8,536 nt of DNA, taken from contig JAGLTZ010000065.1 in assembly GCA_023135015.1 (NCBI GenBank), positions 1 through 8,536 of the forward strand. The letters are read 5' to 3'. Source of the stretch: Candidatus Latescibacterota bacterium (GTDB lineage Bacteria; Blakebacterota; Blakebacteria; Blakebacterales; Blakebacteraceae). Under the pieces are notes generated by a model. That model had not been told where the DNA came from, did not search any database, and saw nothing but the letters and a program-made list of their open reading frames with translations. The number at the start of each line of letters is the position of its first letter. Position 1 is the first letter of the stretch. The position numbers were made by a program, and so were the translations under genes. This document shows, one piece after another, positions 1-6,127 of this stretch.

Positions 1-26
1 CTCTAACCAAACTGAGCTAATCGCCC
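1..26 (-). tRNA. tRNA gene, 5' part only (cut by window edge)
   Basis: Read on the minus strand, the first 26 bases give a canonical tRNA start. There is a seven-base acceptor strand GGGCGAT, the T8-A9 linker, and a D-arm beginning GCTC with an A-G...GG-T-TA loop closing into GAG. The anticodon and the 3' half lie outside the window, so the amino acid cannot be read. The GGGCGAT acceptor occurs in tRNA-Val and tRNA-Ile of many bacteria, but this is only a guess. A separate promoter candidate lies just upstream, so the tRNA is probably transcribed independently of the membrane-protein gene that precedes it on the same strand. Confidence 0.85.
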
Positions 27-54
27 TAAACCCCCTTAAACATTGGAAAAACGG

Positions 55-83
55 AAACTACGAGCGGGTCGATGGGGTGTCAA
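55..83 (-). promoter_or_regulatory. Sigma-70-type promoter for the tRNA
   Basis: On the minus strand a perfect -35 box TTGACA (78-83) is followed by a 17-base spacer and a -10-like TAGTTT (55-60, three of six consensus bases). Transcription would start near position 48, giving a leader of about 22 bases before the tRNA 5' end at 26. The perfect -35 box, the ideal spacing and the position in the only non-coding gap support the call. The weak -10 box limits confidence. Confidence 0.5.
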
Positions 84-137
84 GATTCAAGGGTCCCCAG
101 ACGCCACCGCCTGTAATTATTTCCTATCCTACTACAA

Positions 138-1610
138 TCATACAATTACTGACACCAGTAACGCCACCGCTGCGCCCGCTGTACATGAAACCACATTCAC
201 AACATCATTGTTGAGCACCCGCCAGCCCCTTATCGGTTCGACCCCGGCCCCTTCACAGTGCCTTTTTTTCTCGGTCAATGCCCCGCAGCCGTTGCAACGA
301 AACTGGATCTGAAGTGTTGCACCGAGGAAGCTATCGATAAGTGATCCTGCAATCCCGCCGACAGCAGCCGCGAGTGCGCTGATCCCAACCGCTTCAATGC
401 CGGCCGGTGTAAGCATCAGTGCCACCAGGCCGATGACCAGCGCCCCCGCCGCGGAGCCGGCGAATCCCACCAGGGTCACTCCGCCGGAAGTGCCGGCTGG
501 TACTGTTCGGCCAGTAGTAATGAGCCTTGCATGCCGCCTCAGCGCCATGCCGATCTCAGTCGCCCAGGTATCGGATGTGGCCGTTGCCACGGCCCCCAGG
601 AAGGCCGGCCAGGCCAGATCGGGAGGAAACCCGAGAGCGGCAGCGGCGAATATCGCGAGTGCGACACCGCCGTTGGCACCGACCTGAGCCATATCTCGCA
701 TAGAGCCTTTTGCGATGACCCTGGTTTCGCCTCGGCGTTTGCGGTCGCTGACCTGCGAAAGGACACTGGAGATGATGAAGAACACCATTATCGGCACGGT
801 CCAGGGCCATCCGCCTCCACCCAGAAGCCAGGTTGCGATCAGGAACGCCCCGGCCGCACCATCGGGGCGCAGCGCCTTCCACCTCACGGCTGTGGCAACC
901 AGGACCAGTGCTACCGCCTCGGCCAACAGCATCGCCTGCGGCTGGACAGCAGAATCCCTTAACAGCATCAGAGTGAAGGCTGCTGCGAGCGGCACGGTCA
1001 GGTTGTCAGTGCCGCGGCGGGAGAACGCCTCGACGATGGCAACTACCGGGGCGCATGCAAGCCCTACCAACAGTGCCTGGCCAGTCCCGGCCAGTCCGAA
1101 AGCTTCCCATCCCAGACTTACCGTCAGCCCGGTGATTGCAAACACCGCGATCGAGCCATCCCAGCTCTTACCGGTAAAACCTTGTGGAAGAGGAATTGTA
1201 TACCGCCTGGCCTCTCCGACAATCACGCCGGCAGCATCCGCGAAAGCCATAGCCAGAAGAGGCACTGTGATAAGAACGGGCTCATCCCAGGCCAACAGAT
1301 AGAGCAGCAGCACGGAAACAGCGAACCATACAGTACCGTAACTGGAGGGTCTGGCGGCATGAATTGAAGGCAACCAGTGAAAGTGTACGGCCAGGTAAAG
1401 GGAGACCAGGAGCAGCAGAGCTGCTGCTGCAGGCCACCACCGATTCTGGAACAGAAGAGGGGCAAGTGCCACTATAACACCACTGGAAATATGTACCGCC
1501 AGGCGAGTAATACGTCCAGAGATACCGAAATAGCGTCCCACCACCTCGGAGAGCACGACAATGATGGCTACTGCGGCCACACATAGTAGTGCTACATTGA
1601 TATCATTCAT
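138..1610 (-). CDS. Fused polyprenol/phytol kinase-like and DUF92 (phytyl-phosphate kinase-like) membrane protein
   Basis: A 490-residue polytopic membrane protein made of two families in tandem. Residues about 1-220 resemble the CTP-dependent dolichol/phytol kinase family (SEC59/VTE5): an R..VH start helix with H40, FADAAG at 123-128, GKSWDGS at 147-153 and DNLTVPL at 202-208. Residues about 230-490 are DUF92 (TIGR00297; the plant and cyanobacterial member is VTE6, phytyl-phosphate kinase). DUF92 marks are GANGGVA, TSDTWATEIG, an ITTGR..P.GTSGGV stretch, LIDSFLGATLQ, a CNGCG...HC cysteine cluster, and NNDVVN near the C-terminus. In the known pathway VTE5 makes phytyl phosphate and VTE6 makes the diphosphate, so the fusion could convert an isoprenoid alcohol to its diphosphate at the membrane. 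The substrate is inferred and could be phytol, geranylgeraniol, farnesol or another polyprenol. The start ATG is preceded by GGATGGGG, a weak ribosome binding site. It is divergent from mazG, with the tRNA downstream. Confidence 0.85.
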   Translation of the reverse strand: MNDINVALLCVAAVAIIVVLSEVVGRYFGISGRITRLAVHISSGVIVALAPLLFQNRWWPAAAALLLLVSLYLAVHFHWLPSIHAARPSSYGTVWFAVSVLLLYLLAWDEPVLITVPLLAMAFADAAGVIVGEARRYTIPLPQGFTGKSWDGSIAVFAITGLTVSLGWEAFGLAGTGQALLVGLACAPVVAIVEAFSRRGTDNLTVPLAAAFTLMLLRDSAVQPQAMLLAEAVALVLVATAVRWKALRPDGAAGAFLIATWLLGGGGWPWTVPIMVFFIISSVLSQVSDRKRRGETRVIAKGSMRDMAQVGANGGVALAIFAAAALGFPPDLAWPAFLGAVATATSDTWATEIGMALRRHARLITTGRTVPAGTSGGVTLVGFAGSAAGALVIGLVALMLTPAGIEAVGISALAAAVGGIAGSLIDSFLGATLQIQFRCNGCGALTEKKRHCEGAGVEPIRGWRVLNNDVVNVVSCTAGAAVALLVSVIV

Positions 1611-1648
1611 AAAACCCCATCCACTGGACGCCCGTCATAATGATGCCT

Positions 1649-1676
1649 TTATTACCGAACATGTCGTCTCTGTCAA
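1649..1676 (-). promoter_or_regulatory. Sigma-70-type promoter for the kinase-DUF92 fusion gene
   Basis: On the minus strand there is a perfect TTGACA (1671-1676), a 16-base spacer and a -10-like TAATAA (1649-1654). It sits in the 88-base divergent gap about 40 bases before the ATG at 1610. The -35 box is exact, but the -10 box matches only three of six bases. No equally good promoter for mazG was found on the plus strand of this gap. Confidence 0.45.
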
Positions 1677-1698
1677 CCCTGCTGCTGCGAATACTTGT

Positions 1699-2547
1699 AT
1701 GCCGATAGAAACAGATTCATTCCCTAGCGATCCGCTCCGACGCCTGGAAGCGATCATGTCAGCGCTTCGCGGTCCCGAAGGCTGTCCCTGGGACCGGGAG
1801 CAGGATCATAAAAGTCTTCGCACCAACCTGCTGGAAGAGACATACGAGGTCCTGGACGTTCTGGACATGGATGGGGAGATCGACACAGCGCGGCTGGTTG
1901 AGGAACTTGGCGATCTCCTTCTCCAGATCATCTTCCACGCCCAGCTTGGTGCAGAGAGAAGCGATTTCGATCTCGACTCGATCGCCTCTGCCATCAATGA
2001 GAAACTGATCAGCAGGCACCCTCACGTCTTTAACACGACAGCGGTATCGGGCACAGGTGAGGTCCTTCGGAACTGGGAGCGCCTGAAACTGAAGGAGGGA
2101 AAGGAATCCGCCCTCGACGGCGTTCCCGGGTCCCTGCCCGCGCTGCTGAGAGCGGCCCACCTGCTCTCAAAAGCAGAGCGCGCCGGATTCAGGTGGAGAT
2201 CCCGCGATCAGGCTCTTTCGAAGGTCAGGGAGGAGTGGGAGGAATTCGAGGAGGCGATTGCCCGAGCTGGAGAAGGGGCAGAAGAGGCAACCCGTGAAGT
2301 GGAGAAAGAATTCGGCGATGTCCTGCTGGCCATGGTTAGCACCGTATTGGAATTCGGCATCGACCCCGAGGCCGCGCTACGCGGGGCTGCCCGGCGCTTC
2401 GAAGAGCGGTTCCGGCGCATGGAAAGGAGTCTGCCTGACGACGGAGTAAAGCTGGAGGACCTTGATACAGGCGCCCTTCTCGACTTATGGAATGATTCGC
2501 AGGAGGAGGGATCTTCTCAGGAATCTCCTGAGGACTTCGACTCGTAG
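1699..2547 (+). CDS. mazG: MazG nucleoside triphosphate pyrophosphohydrolase
   Basis: A 282-residue cytosolic enzyme that hydrolyses (d)NTPs to the monophosphate and pyrophosphate. In E. coli MazG removes aberrant nucleotides and influences ppGpp levels. Both tandem MazG domains are visible. The N-terminal one has the family opening LRGPEGCPWDREQ (23-35), the metal-binding EE.YE at 46-50 and EELGD at 68-72, then RHPHVF (106-111). The C-terminal one has EEWEEFEE (178-185) and KEFGD (203-207). The length fits the two-domain family. The open frame extends upstream to 1561, but those 46 residues overlap the divergent gene and lack family similarity, so the ATG at 1699 is preferred. No clear ribosome binding site precedes it. 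A glutamate/serine-rich tail (about 268-282) overlaps the end of convergent plsC. Confidence 0.95.
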   Translation: MPIETDSFPSDPLRRLEAIMSALRGPEGCPWDREQDHKSLRTNLLEETYEVLDVLDMDGEIDTARLVEELGDLLLQIIFHAQLGAERSDFDLDSIASAINEKLISRHPHVFNTTAVSGTGEVLRNWERLKLKEGKESALDGVPGSLPALLRAAHLLSKAERAGFRWRSRDQALSKVREEWEEFEEAIARAGEGAEEATREVEKEFGDVLLAMVSTVLEFGIDPEAALRGAARRFEERFRRMERSLPDDGVKLEDLDTGALLDLWNDSQEEGSSQESPEDFDS

Positions 2548-3254
2548 CTCTTTTTTGTCTCGGCAATCCACTGCCGGGTCTCGTCCCGCAGTCTGGTACG
2601 ATCCCCCATTTCGAGACTTTCCGTCTCAATCGGCTCACCTACAACCAGAATGATCTCCCCCTTCTTGATGAGCCAGCGCCTCGCCCCCAGGACATTCTCG
2701 GCCCCGATCAGGGCTATCGGAACGATCGGCACACCGGCCTGGATCGCCAGGCGGTAACCTCCCGTCTTGAACGCACCTACCTCCCCGGTACGGCTTCTTG
2801 TCCCTTCAGCAAACACGAATACACTGACGCCCTTCTTGATCACACGTGCAGCAGGCTTCAGGCTCAATCTTGCTTTCCTTAAGTGTTTCCGGTCTACGGG
2901 AACGAAACCTTCCGCATGCAGGAGCCATCCAAAAACAGGTATCCGAAAAAGTGAATGTTTGGTCATCATCCGGACCCTGCCGGGCAGCACCGCAATACTG
3001 ACTGGGATATCGAGTGTGCTCTGGTGGTTGGCGATATAAACAACTGGCCCTTCGTCGGGGATTTTTTCGACGCCAATTGCCCGGTACCTCACACCGGCAA
3101 GCCTTAATGAGACGCGAGCCCACCAGCGGATCAGTCTCACTGTATACTGCCTGCCCCCCGGCAGGAACAGTGCGACAAGCGCCACTGAGGCAGCGAGGAA
3201 TGTGAAGATGAACACTATCCCCCAGATAATCCTGCTGCGCAGATGTTGAATCAT
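2517..3254 (-). CDS. plsC: 1-acyl-sn-glycerol-3-phosphate acyltransferase
   Basis: A 245-residue inner-membrane enzyme that acylates lysophosphatidic acid at position 2 to make phosphatidic acid, the precursor of membrane phospholipids. One hydrophobic anchor lies at residues 9-31. All four acyltransferase motifs are present: the catalytic NHQSTLD (76-82), FVPVDR (117-122), FAEGTRS (148-154, glycerophosphate binding) and VPIVPIAL further on. The open frame could start at 3335, but that adds 27 arginine-rich residues. The ATG at 3254 has AGGGAG about ten bases upstream, gives the usual family length and leaves a normal N-terminus. The last 31 bases overlap the end of mazG on the other strand. 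It could be a related lysophospholipid acyltransferase with a different acyl donor, but PlsC is the simplest reading. Confidence 0.93.
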   Translation of the reverse strand: MIQHLRSRIIWGIVFIFTFLAASVALVALFLPGGRQYTVRLIRWWARVSLRLAGVRYRAIGVEKIPDEGPVVYIANHQSTLDIPVSIAVLPGRVRMMTKHSLFRIPVFGWLLHAEGFVPVDRKHLRKARLSLKPAARVIKKGVSVFVFAEGTRSRTGEVGAFKTGGYRLAIQAGVPIVPIALIGAENVLGARRWLIKKGEIILVVGEPIETESLEMGDRTRLRDETRQWIAETKKSYESKSSGDS

Positions 3255-3312
3255 CCGGATATGTCTCCCTGATCTCAATCGGCCTCTACAGGTTTTTCGC
3301 ATCCGGCCGGTG

Positions 3313-3341
3313 TTGGCAACAACCCGGAACCGCAATATCTT
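3313..3341 (+). promoter_or_regulatory. Sigma-70-type promoter for the PPC-domain gene
   Basis: On the plus strand TTGGCA (3313-3318, five of six consensus) is followed by a 17-base spacer and TATCTT (3336-3341, four of six). Transcription would start near 3348, leaving about 34 bases before the ATG at 3382, room for the strong ribosome binding site there. It lies in the divergent gap upstream of plsC. Confidence 0.5.
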
Positions 3342-3381
3342 CGAACCGCTACATTCAACACCTTACTGGAAGGAACATCAA

Positions 3382-3804
3382 ATGCTCCAGCGGCCTTTTA
3401 ATGGAGGCTGGGTTATCCGGCTCGAAACCGGAGAATCTGTTCTCGATGCTATCACGGCATTCTGCGAAGATCAGCAAATAGCCGCAGGTACGTTCACCGG
3501 CATAGGCGCCATAATGCAGGCACGCCTCGGCTACTACGATCAGGGGAGAGGCAGTTATGTGGACCACAACTTCGACCAGGAGCTGGAGGTTGTTTCACTC
3601 ACAGGCAACATCAGCCGCAAAAGCGATGGAACGCTATTCCCCCATACCCACTGTGTTCTGAGCGACAAGGAAATGAAGGTGGTCGGGGGCCACTTGTTTG
3701 AAGCCGTTGTCGGGCCCACCCTCGAGATATATTTGTGGACGGTCCCTGGGGAAATACACAGAGCTACCCCTCCCGGCCAGTCACTCGAATTGTTGGACCT
3801 TTAG
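3382..3804 (+). CDS. PPC/DUF296-domain protein
   Basis: A 140-residue single-domain protein of the PPC family (plants and prokaryotes conserved, DUF296). Family marks are the opening GWVIRLETGES, the AAGTFTGIGA strand-turn (34-43), a LTGNISR segment, and the histidine set HTH at 88-90 with GGH at 102-104. In solved archaeal and bacterial PPC proteins these conserved histidines bind a metal and the protein forms a trimer. In plants the domain is attached to AT-hooks, but no AT-hook is present here. The biological role of stand-alone bacterial PPC proteins is poorly defined, so none is assigned. The ATG at 3382 is chosen over the upstream one at 3310 because GGAAGG sits about eight bases before it and the resulting length equals the bare domain. 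The gene converges on the carD-family gene, 36 bases apart, with no obvious terminator hairpin between them. Confidence 0.9.
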   Translation: MLQRPFNGGWVIRLETGESVLDAITAFCEDQQIAAGTFTGIGAIMQARLGYYDQGRGSYVDHNFDQELEVVSLTGNISRKSDGTLFPHTHCVLSDKEMKVVGGHLFEAVVGPTLEIYLWTVPGEIHRATPPGQSLELLDL

Positions 3805-3814
3805 CGGAAAAGAG

Positions 3815-3849
3815 CTATTTCAGTCCGAAAGCGATCTATTTCAGTCCGA
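3815..3849. repeat. 14-bp direct repeat spanning the carD-family stop codon
   Basis: The sequence CTATTTCAGTCCGA occurs at 3815-3828 and again at 3836-3849, a period of 21 bases. The right-hand copy covers the last two codons and the TGA stop of the minus-strand carD-family gene. The left-hand copy repeats the same Ser-Asp-stop in the same frame seven codons downstream. It looks like a small tandem duplication of the gene end. Confidence 0.8.
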
Positions 3850-4338
3850 CAATTGGTTTTCGATATATTTATGCGCATCCGCAATATCGCAGTCGCGGAT
3901 CAGCGCAATTTCGCTCGCCAGTAGATCGTAGGCCCTGCAGTATATCTTCCTCTCGGTCGACGAAATGGTGTCATCCAGGTAACCTGACCGGAGGTCCTTA
4001 ACCGTCTGGGCGTATACCTTCAGGGTTCCCTGTTCGAGGCGGTTTTTCAGGAAGGTAACGCGGGATTTCCAGTCATTCGCCAGTCGACCCTTTCTGCCCC
4101 TGAGTATCTCGATAGCCTTCTTATTCTCCGCCTTGGTACCGGGCAGCCTCACATCAGCGACGTCCAGATTGGCTTTAGGGACGAAAACGCGGGAAGTGTT
4201 CAATAACAGTTCGATTTCATAGCACTCGATTGCCTCTTCGGCAACATGCTTGGTCGTAATGTTTCTTATATAACCCCCACCCCATGTTGTGTGTACGATC
4301 TTGTCGTTGATCTTTAACCCTTTGGTCATCGTCTGCAT
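3841..4338 (-). CDS. CarD/CdnL-family transcription regulator
   Basis: A 165-residue protein matching the CarD_CdnL_TRCF family. The N-terminal beta-rich module (about 8-65) has GLKINDKIVH, the GGGYI turn, then YEIELL and RVFVPKANL, the RNA polymerase beta-subunit-binding fold. The C-terminal helical part (about 72-165) has a tryptophan at 90 (DWKSR), LEQGTLKVYAQTVKDL and STERKIYCRAYDLLASE, as in the DNA-binding half of the family. Known members bind RNA polymerase and stabilise the open complex at rRNA and other promoters. The W90 position resembles the tryptophan that contacts the upstream edge of the -10 element in Mycobacterium CarD (inference). The ATG at 4338 has AGGGGGA eight bases upstream. 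The second Met at codon 4 would be too far from it. The 115-base region before it contains no promoter I can defend, so it may be co-transcribed from the GT9 gene. Confidence 0.88.
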   Translation of the reverse strand: MQTMTKGLKINDKIVHTTWGGGYIRNITTKHVAEEAIECYEIELLLNTSRVFVPKANLDVADVRLPGTKAENKKAIEILRGRKGRLANDWKSRVTFLKNRLEQGTLKVYAQTVKDLRSGYLDDTISSTERKIYCRAYDLLASEIALIRDCDIADAHKYIENQLSD

Positions 4339-4453
4339 TCACAAATCCCCCTGTCAGCCATACAATCACAACGCGGATGGATTTTGCTAATAGCTACGGG
4401 TATTCGGGCATTTGGCTATTGTGGAACAACCTTTAAATATACGGTGTAAGTGC

Positions 4454-5506
4454 TTATAAATAAAGGTCTTTCTGCGCCTGGACCCTTTCTAAAAGATCGT
4501 CAAGCGCTTCTATAACCAGTTCCGGTTTCATCTGATCGAGACAGTACCTCTTACCACGCCAGCAGGGGTGTTTACCGTGTTTGCTGCAAGGACTGCAAAA
4601 GAGCCCGAGGTGAACCCACGATGCATTCCTCCCTAAAGGTGCAAATCCAAGCTCGGGGCTGGTAGGACCGAAAATCCCCACCACAGGCACTCCCACAGCT
4701 GCTGCTACGTGCATCGGCCCCGAATCATTTGCCACAACGGCGTCGGCCGCCGCAAGAGCCGAAGCCAGCCCCATCGCATCCTCATGAGGTTCGCTAAGAC
4801 GAACGCCCTCAACACCGGCCTGGTTCACGACTTCCGCAGCTATTTTCTCTCTGCCGGGAGGAGGCATAAGCACAGGAATATCGCCGCGCCATGCGAGCAT
4901 CTGGGCGAGTTCAGAGAAATAGGCATTAGGCCATTGCTTGGGTGGATGCTTCGCGCCGGGCAGAAGCACCACCAGACGGCCATCCAGCTCTCCCTGTAGC
5001 CTCTCCCGCCACTGCCGGCCCCGCTGTAAATCCTCGTCTTTCAGATATAACCTGGGGATGGAATCGGGATCCGATCCAACCTTGCCTTCCCACCCCACCA
5101 CCTCCAGGTACCGCTCGACAACCGGCCGCATACCTTTCCGGGCGCCAAACCTTGGACGGGCTATAACCGTGAATCTCCGAAACCGATCCTGGCTGTAGCG
5201 GAAAGTAGGGACGCCCGAGAAAATAGAAATGAGACGGCTGCGCAGCGACCTGTGCAGATCCACAAACAGATCGAAATCACCGTTTCTGACCCAATCAACT
5301 ACCGATTTGAAGGACTCCGTGCGGGGATCGAAAGCCCTGACCTCGTCCAGGTGCGGGTTTGCCCTGTGAAGCTCTGCATATTCCATTTTCGTGAGGAAAG
5401 TGGTGTGAACACCAGGCCTGCTCTTTTTCAGGATTTTAAATACCGGCGCTGTCAAAATAACGTCGCCCAGACTGGAGAATCGGACGACAAGAACCCGCCT
5501 GTTCAC
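4454..5506 (-). CDS. Glycosyltransferase family 9 (heptosyltransferase-like)
   Basis: A 350-residue GT-B-fold enzyme of the ADP-heptose:LPS heptosyltransferase family (WaaC/WaaF/WaaQ type), expected at the cytoplasmic face of the inner membrane, adding sugars to a lipid-linked LPS core. The acceptor half starts VLVVRFSSLGDVILTAPV with D15 in the position of the family's conserved N-terminal aspartate, then DLFVDLHRS at 79-87. The donor half has LLPGAKHPPKQW (181-192), VVANDSGPMH (257-266) and VGIFGPTSP (276-284). A four-cysteine cluster (C304, C307, C315, C322) near the C-terminus is common in this family. The start codon is GTG and overlaps the preceding stop (GTGA), indicating translational coupling to the upstream gene. 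The exact donor and acceptor sugars cannot be told from sequence, so no symbol is given. Confidence 0.92.
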   Translation of the reverse strand: MNRRVLVVRFSSLGDVILTAPVFKILKKSRPGVHTTFLTKMEYAELHRANPHLDEVRAFDPRTESFKSVVDWVRNGDFDLFVDLHRSLRSRLISIFSGVPTFRYSQDRFRRFTVIARPRFGARKGMRPVVERYLEVVGWEGKVGSDPDSIPRLYLKDEDLQRGRQWRERLQGELDGRLVVLLPGAKHPPKQWPNAYFSELAQMLAWRGDIPVLMPPPGREKIAAEVVNQAGVEGVRLSEPHEDAMGLASALAAADAVVANDSGPMHVAAAVGVPVVGIFGPTSPELGFAPLGRNASWVHLGLFCSPCSKHGKHPCWRGKRYCLDQMKPELVIEALDDLLERVQAQKDLYL

Positions 5507-6060
5507 ACAGTTCCAGCCTTGCAGATTGGAGCCAGGGTATCTGCCAGCCCTTTCATGACTTCGTCTTTTTCCTTGAGACGTATCATCAGGTTATATGACC
5601 TGCCGCGCATGCGGCCGGTATCGTTGACCCCCATCCGCAGAGGCACCCGGGAACGCCCGAGGAGATAAGGAACGAACGGGTGTGAATCCATGCTCAGGTC
5701 GATAGCGAGATCGTAGGCCCGTTCGCGCAGCTGGCCGACCAGATCCCTGCGCGGCAGACCTAAAGGAGAGACATCCTCAACAGTCGCCCTGACGATTCCT
5801 ATCCCCTTGAACCCGTTCTCGGTCGTGGGAACCGAGCCTCCCATGAAGAGAAGATCGAGCGTCCACTGCGGAAAGTCCGATTTGAATTGGAAAATCTGCG
5901 GCAGTACACGCTGCCTCTCCTCTTCGTGAAGGGGCAGCACCAGAAGAACCCGCTCCACCACGTTCAGGGCGTCCCCCATCCGCACCACAGGCCTCCTGTC
6001 CCGGCCTACGACGGCTATAGGGATCACGAGTTTGGAGAGAAGCCACTTCACACCCTGCAT
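5503..6060 (-). CDS. Uncharacterised protein, probable half-size GT9-like (N-terminal domain only)
   Basis: A 185-residue protein that I do not recognise as a named family. By eye its layout tracks the acceptor half of the neighbouring GT9 enzyme: a hydrophobic strand VERVLLVLP (35-43), then a helix and a second strand LDLLFMGG, then YDLAIDLS (116-123, compare FDLFVDLH in the neighbour), a RSRVPLRMG segment (compare GVPTFRYS), and a final helix like that around VVERYLEVVG. The SLGD loop with the conserved aspartate is replaced by PLHEE, and the whole donor-binding half is missing, so it is unlikely to be an active transferase alone. The ATG at 6060 is preferred because GGGAGGA lies about ten bases upstream; an in-frame ATG at 6078 has no site. 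It begins 67 bases after secA and overlaps the GT9 start by four bases. Confidence 0.7.
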   Translation of the reverse strand: MQGVKWLLSKLVIPIAVVGRDRRPVVRMGDALNVVERVLLVLPLHEEERQRVLPQIFQFKSDFPQWTLDLLFMGGSVPTTENGFKGIGIVRATVEDVSPLGLPRRDLVGQLRERAYDLAIDLSMDSHPFVPYLLGRSRVPLRMGVNDTGRMRGRSYNLMIRLKEKDEVMKGLADTLAPICKAGTV

Positions 6061-6127
6061 CAGGTACTGTCCTCCCATAAAATTCGAGCGGTCAACTTCA
6101 TCATTACTTCGGCAGGATAGCCGGTCT

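Noticed and set aside
715..1302. Long plus-strand open frame opposite the kinase-DUF92 gene.
   Set aside because: It is a shadow of a G+C-rich membrane-protein gene; its translation has no recognisable domain and the minus-strand frame is clearly the coding one.
1561..1698. Upstream extension of the mazG frame to an ATG at 1561.
   Set aside because: It would overlap the start of the divergent membrane-protein gene, lacks family similarity, and MazG proteins normally start close to the chosen Met.
3255..3335. Longer plsC start at 3335.
   Set aside because: It adds an arginine-rich stretch before the membrane anchor with no ribosome binding site, whereas the ATG at 3254 has one.
3805..3840. 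Possible bidirectional terminator between the convergent PPC and carD-family genes.
   Set aside because: No G+C-rich inverted repeat followed by a T-run can be found; only the direct repeat is present.
4386..4420. Near-palindrome GCTAATAGC and a GCTATT copy in the gap upstream of the carD-family gene, as a possible operator.
   Set aside because: Arms are only six bases with a 20-base loop in A+T-rich sequence; it is not positioned against any recognisable promoter.
6060..6104. A 14-codon reading frame (ATGATG start) after secA whose TGA overlaps the ATG of the half-GT9 gene, resembling a leader peptide.
   Set aside because: No ribosome binding site precedes it, its content is unremarkable, and such short frames arise by chance. 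Coupling is possible but unsupported.
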